Below, in pieces: positions 39,549 through 48,626 of a stretch of DNA of 64,000 nucleotides. The stretch's first letter is position 1. Each line of letters starts with the position of its first letter. This DNA comes from JANNVK01 sp031414415 (GTDB lineage Bacteria; Acidobacteriota; Blastocatellia; Pyrinomonadales; Pyrinomonadaceae), in assembly GCA_031414415.1 (NCBI GenBank), contig JANNVK010000192.1, positions 8,731 to 72,730 of the forward strand, written 5' to 3'. The position numbers were made by a program, and so were the translations under genes. The notes below the pieces were generated by a model. It saw only the letters and a program-made list of their open reading frames with translations, made no database searches and was not told the origin of the DNA.

Positions 39549-42152
39549 GTGAAGTTTCTAAATTTTTCAAGTTATAACATTCAAACAAAAATATTGTGGT
39601 TCGTGCTTGTGAGTTTAAGCGTGCCAGCTATTGGCATGGCAATTTACGAGTCGCGATTATTTGGTGTTTTAGAATTTACTTCATTAGCACTTGCTGCACT
39701 GACAGTTTTCATCACAAGTTTTGTAAAATTTAAAATTCCAAATACAAAAGTAACTATTTGGGCGAGAGAGTTTGCAATATTTTTTGGGGCAATTTGGCTT
39801 GGCATTCCGGGAGCGATTTTTCTGGGTTCAATTGCAGTAGTCATTACACTTATCGGCGAAAATCTAAGTTTAAAAAAGAAAATCGCGATTGGATCTGTAA
39901 ATTTGTTTTCGAGCCTGGTAGCGACTGAGTGTTTTTATCTTTTTTTAAAACTGACAATTGGGTTTAACGAAAAATTTGTCGGGTTTAATGAGATAAATCC
40001 TTACGTATTAATCTTAGGAATAATTGTATTAGGTATTGTTTACTATCTCATAAATTCTTCTTTAACTTCAGTTTTTCTTTCAAAAGCGTCTCATCAACCA
40101 CTACTTACTTTCTGGAGTATTCATTTAAAACTTAGAATTCTTAACACATTATTGGGACAGTTTTTATCTGTTTCAGTATATTTTGCATTGATCCAATTTG
40201 GCTTGTTTTTTGGCTTGTTGTTACTGCCAACAGCTGCTTTTGTGTTTTACGTTTTCCGTTTTCATAACCGAGTTTTAGCTCAAAAAACAGCAGAAATAGA
40301 AGAATCGAGTAGAATTCATTTGGCAACAGTTGAAGCATTAGCAATTGCGATTGATGCCCGAGATCAGCTTGGTGAAGATCACGTCAGAAGAGTTCAAATT
40401 CTCGCAGTTGGTCTTGGCGAAGCAATGTCTTTGGGCAAAGATGATTTGAACGCACTTCGAACAGGTGCATTGCTTCACGACATTGGAAAACTCGCAATTC
40501 CTGATCATATTCTCAATAAACCTGGCGAATTAACACCGGCTGAAATGGAAAAAATGAAAATCCATCCATCGGTTGGTGCTTCTATTTTAGAAAAAATTGA
40601 TTTTAAAAATCCGGTTGTTTCAACTGTTAGGCATCATCACGAAGCCTGGGATGGAACTGGGTATCCAAACAAATTAAAAGGTGAAAAAATACCTTTAACA
40701 GCCAGAGTTTTAACGATTGCAGATGCATACGACACACTTCGCGGAGCTCGTCCATATCGTCTGCCTTTATCTAAAATAGAAGCACGAAGAATTTTGCTCG
40801 ATGGTGCAGGAATAAAATTTGATCCAAAAATGATTGATATTTTCCTCAGACATCTTCATCTTTACGAAGAGGAAATAAATGCACAAGGGCTTTCATATTC
40901 GCTTGATTCACCGAGTGAAAATATTGAAGCTGATCGATTTGAAAGTCACACAAAATCGAAACATGGTTATGTCGAGCAAATTAAAAGTGCAAATAAAGAA
41001 GTTTTCACACTTTATGAACTGGCGAAAGTTTTTACATCTTCGCTTAATTTAAACGAAACGCTTGAATTGTTTTCATTAAAAGTTGGCGAATTAGTCCCTT
41101 TTGACACTTGTGCAGTTTATATTTTTAATCAAGCAAAAGGCTATGCCGTCGCTCAATATGTTGATGGAGAAAACGATGAATTGCTGCAAGGCAGAATCGT
41201 AAAACTTGGAGAAGGTGCAACCGGTTATGTTTTATCTAACAAAAAACCTGTAAATTCAATAAATCCATCTTTAGACTTTACCTCCATTAATTCTGAAGAA
41301 ATAAAGAAATATGTTTCGATGATTTCATTGCCGCTTTTGGTTGAAAATCGCTTAATTGGTGCAGTTTCACTTTATTCTTGTGAGCTAGAAAGCTATGAAG
41401 AAGAGCATATGCGACTGCTCGAAACGATTTCTAAAATTGCCGGTGAAGCAATTTCTAAAGCACTTGTTCATGCTGATACCGAAACAAAAGCACTGACTGA
41501 TCCGATGACGAATTTGCCAAATGCACGCAGTTTGCAGCTCCAATTTGATATTGAAGTTGCTCGTTCGCGTCGAAATGACAAACCATTTCAAGTTGTTATG
41601 CTTGATCTTGATGGGTTTAAAAATGTAAATGACAGTTTCGGGCATAAAGCTGGAGATTCGCTTTTGCGTGAAATTTCAAAAGTAATGCGTGGGCAACTTC
41701 GCGATTATGATTTTCTATCAAGATATGCTGGAGACGAGTTTGTTGCACTTATTCCTGAAACAACTGATTCTGAGATAAATGAACTTGTCCAAAGAATTGA
41801 ACAAGCTGTTTCTCGTTTTGCACTTCCAATTAGTGAAGGCAAGGTTGCAAGAGTTGGCGTTAGCATCGGTCACGCGAGTTTTCCGAGACACGGCGAAGTT
41901 CTCGATCAGGTTTTAATCGCGGCTGATACTGCGATGTATTCAATAAAAGCCTTACGAAAACAGCGTAAAAATTCGCAACATCAAGAAGATTTGAGAAAGA
42001 GTTTTAAGCCGATTCCAAATCCTGATATTAGATCAATTCCAATTTCTCAACCCGAAGTTATGCCGCACGAAAATATGCCGATAATTGTCCCTGATACGGC
42101 GATGATTTTTGAACTTGATGAAAGTCACATTATTTCGGATTCGATTAATTAA
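39549..42152 (+). CDS. Membrane HD-GYP/GAF/GGDEF cyclic-di-GMP enzyme
   Basis: An 867-residue protein. Residues 1-240 hold about seven hydrophobic segments, probably a sensor module. An HD-GYP phosphodiesterase domain follows (LLHDIGKL near 310, HHHEAWDGTGYP near 370). A GAF domain is at about 490-630, and a GGDEF diguanylate cyclase carries an active-type AGDEF near 728. Making and breaking c-di-GMP in one chain is unusual with HD-GYP; EAL is the commoner partner. The start is GTG. A terminator follows directly. Confidence 0.9.
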   Translation: MKFLNFSSYNIQTKILWFVLVSLSVPAIGMAIYESRLFGVLEFTSLALAALTVFITSFVKFKIPNTKVTIWAREFAIFFGAIWLGIPGAIFLGSIAVVITLIGENLSLKKKIAIGSVNLFSSLVATECFYLFLKLTIGFNEKFVGFNEINPYVLILGIIVLGIVYYLINSSLTSVFLSKASHQPLLTFWSIHLKLRILNTLLGQFLSVSVYFALIQFGLFFGLLLLPTAAFVFYVFRFHNRVLAQKTAEIEESSRIHLATVEALAIAIDARDQLGEDHVRRVQILAVGLGEAMSLGKDDLNALRTGALLHDIGKLAIPDHILNKPGELTPAEMEKMKIHPSVGASILEKIDFKNPVVSTVRHHHEAWDGTGYPNKLKGEKIPLTARVLTIADAYDTLRGARPYRLPLSKIEARRILLDGAGIKFDPKMIDIFLRHLHLYEEEINAQGLSYSLDSPSENIEADRFESHTKSKHGYVEQIKSANKEVFTLYELAKVFTSSLNLNETLELFSLKVGELVPFDTCAVYIFNQAKGYAVAQYVDGENDELLQGRIVKLGEGATGYVLSNKKPVNSINPSLDFTSINSEEIKKYVSMISLPLLVENRLIGAVSLYSCELESYEEEHMRLLETISKIAGEAISKALVHADTETKALTDPMTNLPNARSLQLQFDIEVARSRRNDKPFQVVMLDLDGFKNVNDSFGHKAGDSLLREISKVMRGQLRDYDFLSRYAGDEFVALIPETTDSEINELVQRIEQAVSRFALPISEGKVARVGVSIGHASFPRHGEVLDQVLIAADTAMYSIKALRKQRKNSQHQEDLRKSFKPIPNPDIRSIPISQPEVMPHENMPIIVPDTAMIFELDESHIISDSIN

Positions 42153-42193
42153 AAAAAAGGGCGGAAAATTTAATAAATTCTCCGCTCTTTTTA
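42153..42193. terminator. Bidirectional terminator
   Basis: AAAAGGGCGGA pairs with TCCGCTCTTTT (one G-U) around an AT-rich loop, with A and T runs on both sides. It serves the c-di-GMP gene (+) and the TonB receptor gene (-). Confidence 0.85.
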
Positions 42194-42210
42194 TCTGTCG
42201 TTAATATTAT

Positions 42211-45141
42211 TTAAAAGACAAATTTTGCACCAATTTGCAATTGTCTCGGACCACCAAAACGAGCCGTGCTTGGTGCGGCAAAAGGTTCGCCGGCGAATGG
42301 AAATGCGGTTGGAACAGCTTGTGTTGGCAAACTATTTCCGGCATTTCCAAAAACGCTAATGCTATCAACGCCGTAATTTTTATTCGTGTTTCGCGTCACA
42401 TTAAAAACATCAGCCGAAATGTCGAAACGTCTTTTTTCGCCTAGATTAAACGATTTCATCAAACGCAAATCGAGGTTATAAAACCTTGGTTGCCGAAAGG
42501 CGTTTCTGCCCGAAATTTGCCCGTTGATTACCGCCCTATCATTGTCGTCATTACTATCGTTTTGAATGTCAGAACCAACGACTGCTGTGTATGGAAAACC
42601 AGTTCGCGTTACCATAATTCCGCTCATCGAAAATCCTTTACCCAAATCATAAACTCCTGAAAGATTAAAATTATGGCGAACATCTTGTTTTGACGGACCG
42701 GCTTCTAACTTCAAATTTTGCGGATTTAGCGTGCGTTCGGCTGAAAAATTTCGTTCATTTGAATCATCATCGCGGTTATTTGCAAACGTATAATTTGCTT
42801 CAACTTGAAAGCGTTGGGCAAATCTACGTCGCAAACTAACGGCTAACGCATCGTAAGTTGAATGTGCGGTTGATTCATTGACCGAATAAATTCCGATTGC
42901 GGTGTTTGGTCTGGCATTCGGAAATGTCGGATAACTTGCGGTTGCATTCAAAACTGCGGCTGACAAATTTCGGTCAACACGACGTTGCAAATTCCAAGCA
43001 GAAGTTCGCGTGTAGCCAATTGTCAACGCATAATCTTTGCCGATTTTTTGCTCCCAAGTTGCTGAACCTTGAAAACTTCTTGGGTTAATAAAGTCTTTAT
43101 CGAAGCCAAAAACTCGATTTGCACGCAAGAAATTTGCGGCTGGCAAATTCGCCAGAGCGTTTGGAAATGTCAAAAATGCACCTGTTCCGCGGAAATAACA
43201 GTTAGTCGGAATCGGCGTTGGCGAAACCGCTGTTCGGCATGCACCACTTCTTTCGTCAATTCTCACATCTTGCGTAACGAGATTGTTGTTGGTGAAAACT
43301 CGCAAAAATAATATCGATGGCGTTCGAGAAGTAAAAAGTCCGCCCGAAAGACGCAAAACGCTATTTCCTTTGCCAAAAATGTCCCAAGCTAAACCGAGTC
43401 GCGGTTGATATTGTTTGTAATCATTAGGAATTTTTGTCGTTTCAGCAAATGCGGCGTTTGGTCTTGGCGGTTGCGGATTTTGCAAACCTTCCCAACGAAA
43501 GCCGGCTGTTGCCGTGATATTTTTGCCAAACTTAAACTTATCTTGAATAAACAGAGCAAATTCGCGTTGCGTTCCGCGAGCCGTAATTTCTTCGGGAATA
43601 ATGACAAACGATTGTTCAAACCGCCGCGGAATCCCGTTGTTGTAATCTGCCAAACTTTCAAAACGATAAACGCCTTGCAAATCTGACTGCCGCTTTGCCT
43701 TAAATTTATTAAAGTTGACATCGAAGCCAAATCTCAACCTGTGCGAACCTACATCGTAAGAAACTGTGTCAGAAACCTGATAACGCAAAGTGTTGAAAAG
43801 TCTCGGACGCGATGATGAACCGCCGATTCGTGCAATGTCGCGTCCAGATTCACGAATCCGAATTTCTGCACCGCTCGTATTTTGTTCTTCATTGCGATTG
43901 TCAGTAGCGATTTGACCACGAAATTCGTTGATAAATGTTGGTGTAAAAACCGAGGTTAGACCAAGTTTTCCACCGTTGCTTGAACCTTTGCGAAAAAAAT
44001 CACGACTTGCTGCACGTTCGGTTAAAACCGTTCCATTTTCTAATGCTTCAAAGTTGCTGCCTTTCAAACGCGAATGTGTAAATTGATAATTGAGCGAATT
44101 ATTTTGATTCAAAACAAAATCTGCTCGAACAAAAATTGCGGTCGGATTGTTTGTCGAAATTTGCTCGCCTTCGAGAGCCGTTAATGAACTCGGAAAAACA
44201 CTCGGCGAGGCAAAAAAGTCAATAAAATACGGAATTTCGAGTCGGCTTTGTTCAACACCAACAAAGAAAAACGCTTGATCTTTAACAATTGGTCCGCCGA
44301 TGCTGCCGCCGTATTGATTCTGTTTATTTCCGCCATCATTGCCAAAAGCATCACGCGAAGTTAAGCGATCATTGCGGTTATAATAAAAAAATTCACCGCG
44401 AAAATCGTTAGTTCCAGATTTGGTTACTGCATTAACAAAACCTGCTCCAGTGCGTCCAACTTCGGCACTTGCACCACTTCTGACAACTTGAAATTCGCGA
44501 ATTGCAGTTTGCGGAAAAAAGAATGTCGCATCGTTTCCGCCGCGTTGATTGCCTTGCAAAGCATCGTTAAAATCTGCACCGTCTATCGCCACATTTGAAT
44601 TTATCGAACGCTGTCCGGCTATTACCAAACCTTTGCGGTCAGATTCTTGGACAACGCCAGGCGTTAATTGCACAAATTCAGTAAAATTTCGTCCGCGAAC
44701 AGGTAAATTCTCAATCGAACGTTGCGTTATCGCCGTTCCGGTCGAAGATTCTTCTTTATCAATATTTTCCGCATCGCCCGATGTAATTTCTACTTCGGCT
44801 TTGACACCTTCAGGCGACAAAACAAAGCTCAAATTAGTTGCTTCACCAACCGTCAACGTCACGTTATCACGATTATTTTCCGAAAAATTTGCGGCTTTAA
44901 CCGTAATTTTGTAGATCCCAACCGGCAAAACCAAAACGCTAAAACCTCCGTCCGCACGGCTTGTAACTGTTCTCGATAAATTAGTTTCGATGTTTTTAAC
45001 GATGATGTTTGCACCAGCAATTGCACCGCTGTTTTGGTCTGTAATTGTTCCTTCAATCGCCGCACTTCCGGCTTCCGATTGAGCAAAAGTATTAGTAATA
45101 AAAATTGTAAAAATAACGCAAAATAATAGCGGTTTTCTCAT
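42211..45141 (-). CDS. Oar-like TonB-dependent outer-membrane receptor
   Basis: A 976-residue protein with signal peptide (FAQ near 20). An N-terminal carboxypeptidase-regulatory-like domain (AAIEGTITDQNSGAIAGANIIVKNIETNLSRTVTSRADGGFSVLVLPVG) is followed by a plug (IENLPVRGRNFTEFVQLTPGV…) and a beta-barrel ending in a terminal Phe (LQIGAKFVF). This layout is the expanded receptor family of Acidobacteria and Bacteroidetes. Ligand not predictable; no SusD-like partner beside it. Single gene. Confidence 0.92.
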   Translation of the reverse strand: MRKPLLFCVIFTIFITNTFAQSEAGSAAIEGTITDQNSGAIAGANIIVKNIETNLSRTVTSRADGGFSVLVLPVGIYKITVKAANFSENNRDNVTLTVGEATNLSFVLSPEGVKAEVEITSGDAENIDKEESSTGTAITQRSIENLPVRGRNFTEFVQLTPGVVQESDRKGLVIAGQRSINSNVAIDGADFNDALQGNQRGGNDATFFFPQTAIREFQVVRSGASAEVGRTGAGFVNAVTKSGTNDFRGEFFYYNRNDRLTSRDAFGNDGGNKQNQYGGSIGGPIVKDQAFFFVGVEQSRLEIPYFIDFFASPSVFPSSLTALEGEQISTNNPTAIFVRADFVLNQNNSLNYQFTHSRLKGSNFEALENGTVLTERAASRDFFRKGSSNGGKLGLTSVFTPTFINEFRGQIATDNRNEEQNTSGAEIRIRESGRDIARIGGSSSRPRLFNTLRYQVSDTVSYDVGSHRLRFGFDVNFNKFKAKRQSDLQGVYRFESLADYNNGIPRRFEQSFVIIPEEITARGTQREFALFIQDKFKFGKNITATAGFRWEGLQNPQPPRPNAAFAETTKIPNDYKQYQPRLGLAWDIFGKGNSVLRLSGGLFTSRTPSILFLRVFTNNNLVTQDVRIDERSGACRTAVSPTPIPTNCYFRGTGAFLTFPNALANLPAANFLRANRVFGFDKDFINPRSFQGSATWEQKIGKDYALTIGYTRTSAWNLQRRVDRNLSAAVLNATASYPTFPNARPNTAIGIYSVNESTAHSTYDALAVSLRRRFAQRFQVEANYTFANNRDDDSNERNFSAERTLNPQNLKLEAGPSKQDVRHNFNLSGVYDLGKGFSMSGIMVTRTGFPYTAVVGSDIQNDSNDDNDRAVINGQISGRNAFRQPRFYNLDLRLMKSFNLGEKRRFDISADVFNVTRNTNKNYGVDSISVFGNAGNSLPTQAVPTAFPFAGEPFAAPSTARFGGPRQLQIGAKFVF

Positions 45142-45306
45142 TGAAAAATTCCTTAGTCAGATTAAATTTGTGTGAATCAATTTGAGATTTTTACACTTCA
45201 AGATTAAATCCTTGTAACATTAAAGTTAATTTCTTGTTACAAATAAATTTACAAATAAATTTTTTTCGACAAATTAAAACGTGCGTCTTTGAATTAAAAT
45301 TTAAAA

Positions 45307-45377
45307 ATGAAAAATTACAATTGCACAAACAAACACAATCAACTGCGACATCGCAGGCTATATTGCGAAATTCTGAA
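45307..45377 (+). pseudogene. Decayed duplicate of the nadE 5' end
   Basis: About 70 bases starting ATGAAAAATTACAATTGCAC align with the first 70 bases of nadE at 46042 (ATGAAAATAACAATCGCAC…), including GCGACATCG and CTTGAA/TCTGAA-type ends. Many substitutions and a frameshift are present. The copy stands before the parD cassette in the same direction as nadE. Confidence 0.75.
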
Positions 45378-45448
45378 TTACAATCTAACAACTATTGACA
45401 ACTATTGCTAATACTTGTGAAAATAGATTTAAGGAGTTTTTATAAATT

Positions 45449-45715
45449 ATGGCAATTGCAACATTGAATATATCGTTACCGGACACGATGAAAACAGAGG
45501 TCGAAAATGTAGTTGCGACCGAAGGTTATGGAAACACAAGTGAATTTTTTCGCGATTTAGTGCGTGATTATTTGAAAGAGCGTCGCGAAAGAAAGCTCGA
45601 AGATTTACTTTTACAAGGTATAAATAGTGGCGAATCTACGCCGTTGACTAAAACAGATTTTGAAAACATAAGAGAACGCGGATTGAAACGCCTTCATGAA
45701 CGAACTAAAAAATGA
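45449..45715 (+). CDS. parD: ParD-like ribbon-helix-helix antitoxin
   Basis: An 88-residue protein: MAIATLNISLPDTMKTEVENVVATEGYGNTSEFFRDLVRDYLKERRERKLEDLLLQGINSGESTPLTKTDFENIRERGLKRL. This matches the ParD/CC2985 family with an N-terminal RHH. AAGGAG precedes the ATG. The usual parE toxin should start at its stop codon, but only ten codons are present there. So it is an orphan antitoxin. Confidence 0.9.
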   Translation: MAIATLNISLPDTMKTEVENVVATEGYGNTSEFFRDLVRDYLKERRERKLEDLLLQGINSGESTPLTKTDFENIRERGLKRLHERTKK

Positions 45716-45744
45716 AAGTTCTAAATAAAGAATTCCAATTTTAG
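45712..45744 (+). pseudogene. ParE toxin stub
   Basis: An ATG overlapping the parD stop (ATGA) opens ten codons (MKVLNKEFQF) and then TAG. Position and overlap are those of parE. The rest of the toxin is absent and is replaced directly by palindromic element C. That it was parE is inferred from position only. Confidence 0.5.
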
Positions 45745-45950
45745 CTCGTGTAACGTGCGATAGCGTAAAGCCTAGCTCGTGAGAGCTAGGTCAGAATTGA
45801 ACAAACGAGATAGCTCGTGAAACGAGCGACAGAAACACAAAATGTTGTTTTCTGCCGCTATCTACGACAGCTCTAAACACAGCGTTACCAACAACCTAGC
45901 GTTACGCGATGCTCCACACTAGGCTTTACGCTGTCACCGATTACATCGGT
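45744..45950. repeat. Compound palindromic element, copy C
   Basis: Mirror-ordered hairpins as in copy A. The left side has a GCTCGT/ACGTGC hairpin, linker GATAGCGTAAAG and CCTAGCTCGTGAGAGCTAGG. The right side has a CCTAG…CTAGG hairpin, linker CTTTACGCTGTC and ACCGATTACATCGGT. In the middle is a GCGACAGAAA…TTTTCTGCCGC stem. The right linker differs from copy A by one base in twelve. Confidence 0.8.
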
Positions 45951-46041
45951 TAAATCTCTTATGATTTTATTTTTTAAAGAACATATGTCTAGTAGCAACT
46001 TATAAATACGTTCCAATTTATCAATTTCCAATTTACCAATA

Positions 46042-47730
46042 ATGAAAATAACAATCGCACAAATTAACACAACCAACGGCGACATCGAAGGCAATGTTGC
46101 AAAAATCTTGAACGCCATCGGAAAAGCGAAGGCTGATAACAGCGACATCGTGGTTTTTCCAGAGGTTGTGACGCACGGCTACACATCGCAAGATTGGTTT
46201 CAAGACCGCGATATTATCGAAACGGCGTTGCAACCGCTTGAGACAATAATTCCCGCAACTATTGGCATCACTGCAATTATCGGCACAGTTCGCCCGAATA
46301 ATGATAAAAATGGCAGACGTTTGTATAATTCGGCGGCGGTAATTTCAGACGGAAAACTGCTCGGATTTGTCGATAAAACTTTGCTGCCCGAATACGATGT
46401 TTTCGACGATCCGCGATATTTTGAGCCGAACGAAAAGCCGAACGAACTATTTACAATCTCTGCAAACTCCGCCAACTCTGCTAACTCTGCAACTATTGGA
46501 GTAGTGATTTGCGAAGATTTTTGGAACGACAAAACCTTTTGGAAAGAAAGGCTTTACGACGTTGATCCGGCGGAAGAAGCGATTCGGCAAAATCCAGACG
46601 TTCTCATCGCCATCAACGCTTCGCCGTTCAATAAAGGCAAGATAAAACTCCGTTGCGATATGGTTTCGCATCGTGCAAAACTCGCCAAAACGCCGATTGT
46701 TTTTGTCAATTTGATTGGCGGAAATGACGGAATTATCTTCGATGGTGCAAGTTTAATCGCCGATGAAGAAGGCGATATTATTCTGCAAGCACCTGCGTTT
46801 GAAGAATTTGTCGAATCGGTTGAATTGGACGTTCGCAAACCCGACGCACGCGGAATCACGGGCGATGAAGTTGAATCAATTCGGCAAGCGTTGGTGTTGG
46901 GAATCCGTGACTATGCAGGTAAGAATCGGTTCACAAAAGCGGTTGTTGCTTTGAGCGGCGGCGTTGATTCGACGTTGGTTGTGGCACTTGCCAGCGAGGC
47001 TTTGGGTGCGGAAAATGTGCTGTGCGTAATGATGCCGTCGCCGTTTTCGTCGGAAGGAAGCATCAAAGATTCGGAAGAATTGGTGCGAAATTTAGGGTGC
47101 GAATCGCGTATCGAACCGATTTCGACGGCGTTTGAGACTTTGCTTGCACAACTGAAATTTACCAAACCGACCAAAGGCGGCGAAAATCTCGCGGCGGAAA
47201 ATATGCAATCTCGTTTGCGTGGTTTAATTCTGATGGCGATTTCAAATGCCGAAGGTCGGCTCGTTTTGGCGACAGGCAATAAATCGGAATTGGCGGTCGG
47301 ATATTGCACACTTTACGGCGACACAAACGGCGGTTTAGCGGTTCTCGGCGATCTTTTGAAAACGGAAGTTTGGGAAGTTTGCCGGCAAATCAACAAATCG
47401 GCGGGACGCGAAATAATACCCGAAAAAATCATCAACAAAGCTCCGTCCGCCGAACTCGCACCGAATCAATTTGACCAAGATTCACTTCCGCCATACGAAT
47501 TAATGGACAAGGTTTTAGAGCTATATTTCGAGCAAAAACTCTCGCCCGAAGAAATTATCGCCGCCGGAAACACGCCGAAATTAACCTACGCCGTTTTGAA
47601 TAAAGTTGAATCGCCCGCCAACGAATTCAAACGCCAACAACTTCCGCCGACAATTATTATTTCTAAGAATGCGATTGGCGTTGGACGCAGACGACCGATA
47701 ACGCATAAGTATCGGAGGAATCAAAAGTGA
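46042..47730 (+). CDS. nadE: Glutamine-hydrolysing NAD+ synthetase
   Basis: A 562-residue two-domain enzyme. The nitrilase-type amidotransferase domain comes first: catalytic Glu in VVFPEVVTHGY, Lys in VDKTLLPEYDVFDD, Cys in GVVICEDFW. The synthetase domain follows, with PP-loop ALSGGVDSTLVVALASEALG and TGNKSELAVGYCTLYGD. It amidates deamido-NAD to NAD using Gln-derived ammonia. Full length. A decayed copy of its first 70 bases lies 0.7 kb upstream. Confidence 0.95.
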   Translation: MKITIAQINTTNGDIEGNVAKILNAIGKAKADNSDIVVFPEVVTHGYTSQDWFQDRDIIETALQPLETIIPATIGITAIIGTVRPNNDKNGRRLYNSAAVISDGKLLGFVDKTLLPEYDVFDDPRYFEPNEKPNELFTISANSANSANSATIGVVICEDFWNDKTFWKERLYDVDPAEEAIRQNPDVLIAINASPFNKGKIKLRCDMVSHRAKLAKTPIVFVNLIGGNDGIIFDGASLIADEEGDIILQAPAFEEFVESVELDVRKPDARGITGDEVESIRQALVLGIRDYAGKNRFTKAVVALSGGVDSTLVVALASEALGAENVLCVMMPSPFSSEGSIKDSEELVRNLGCESRIEPISTAFETLLAQLKFTKPTKGGENLAAENMQSRLRGLILMAISNAEGRLVLATGNKSELAVGYCTLYGDTNGGLAVLGDLLKTEVWEVCRQINKSAGREIIPEKIINKAPSAELAPNQFDQDSLPPYELMDKVLELYFEQKLSPEEIIAAGNTPKLTYAVLNKVESPANEFKRQQLPPTIIISKNAIGVGRRRPITHKYRRNQK

Positions 47731-47951
47731 ATTATTTTGACGACCAAATTGAAAATCTTTTTAACTTGAGATTTAATCAGAATTTTCCGCAAGGTTATCT
47801 TCGTTCGCTTTCGCCGCTAGAAAAGATAGAAAAATTAGTCCAACTTCAAGAACAATATTACCAAATGCTCGAAATCCGCGAACAAAACGGCGGTCGTCCG
47901 ATTCCTGAAAAATGGCAGAAATGGCATAAAGCAAGATTTGAAACTGTGTAA
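47727..47951 (+). CDS. Small hypothetical protein coupled to nadE
   Basis: A 74-residue protein starting with GTG that overlaps the nadE stop (GTGA). Sequence MNYFDDQIENLFNLRFNQNF…EKWQKWHKARFETV is helical, Gln- and Trp-rich at the end. No family is recognised. Translation coupling and clean codon use favour a real gene. Confidence 0.6.
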   Translation: MNYFDDQIENLFNLRFNQNFPQGYLRSLSPLEKIEKLVQLQEQYYQMLEIREQNGGRPIPEKWQKWHKARFETV

Positions 47952-47987
47952 ACAAAAATATGGTAGATTTATTTCGAGGTTTAATTT

Positions 47988-48200
47988 ATGAATACAACAT
48001 TTGTTGATGTGGTTGAAGACGTAAAGCAACTTTCAATTGAAGAAAAGCAAGAGCTTAAAGACTTGATTGACAGTTATTTAGTCGAAGAACGCCGCGAAGA
48101 AATTTATCAAAATTACGAGCAAAGCAAGGCAAAATTTGCTGACGGAAAACTGCAATTTTCTAGCAATTTAGACAACCTTGAGGCAATGCTCAATGATTGA
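47988..48200 (+). CDS. RelB-like antitoxin
   Basis: A 70-residue protein: MNTTFVDVVEDVKQLSIEEKQELKDLIDSYLVEERREEIYQNYEQSKAKFADGKLQFSSNLDNLEAMLND. Helical, acidic, typical of antitoxins placed before RelE-type toxins. The following toxin frame starts at 48193, overlapping by eight bases. Intact, while its toxin carries a stop. Confidence 0.75.
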   Translation: MNTTFVDVVEDVKQLSIEEKQELKDLIDSYLVEERREEIYQNYEQSKAKFADGKLQFSSNLDNLEAMLND

Positions 48201-48462
48201 AATTGCCTTTGAAAATTCGTTTAAGCGAAGTTATCGCCGAAAAATTGCGGGCAATCAAGACCGCGAACGGCGATTCAAACAAAAAATTAAACTTTTTCAA
48301 AATAACCCTTTTGAAACCTCGCTCAGAACTCATAAACTTTCCGGCAGATTAAACGAATTATAGAGTCTCAGCGTTGAATACGATTTACGAATTGTCTTTT
48401 ATTTCGCCGACAAAAATAAAGTCGTATTTATTGATATTGGAACGCACGATGAAATCTATTAG
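48193..48462 (+). pseudogene. RelE/YafQ-type toxin with in-frame TAG
   Basis: From ATG 48193 (MIEIAFENSFKRSYRRKIAGNQDRE…) the frame ends at TAG 48361-48363, after HKLSGRLNEL. It then continues in the same frame as SLSVEYDLRIVFYFADKNKVVFIDIGTHDEIY to TAG 48462. Family members read LSGKLKGLWSF.V.YDLR.VF, so the stop replaces a conserved Trp (TGG to TAG). Everything else of the toxin is preserved, including the YDLR catalytic region. Confidence 0.88.
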
Positions 48463-48626
48463 CGTTGAGCGGCGTGTGTGCAAGTTTGGCAGGAACAGAA
48501 TCGGGTAGAATTTCAAGATGCATAATATTGATAATCGAGGTTCGGCGTTTCAGTATCGAAATTCCTTGGTAGATTCAACAAAATCTACTATCATAACTCA
48601 ATAAACTCAATTCCTACGGAGCAACA

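Noticed and set aside
45142..45306. Promoter elements or a small RNA between the TonB receptor and the nadE copy
   Set aside because: The stretch is AT-rich with many weak -10-like sequences, and none stands out enough to call.
4049..48462. In-frame stops as programmed recoding or an alternative genetic code
   Set aside because: TAA, TGA and TAG are all involved, all three are used as ordinary stops in intact genes here, and the lesions concentrate in accessory genes. No SECIS or pyrrolysine elements are visible.
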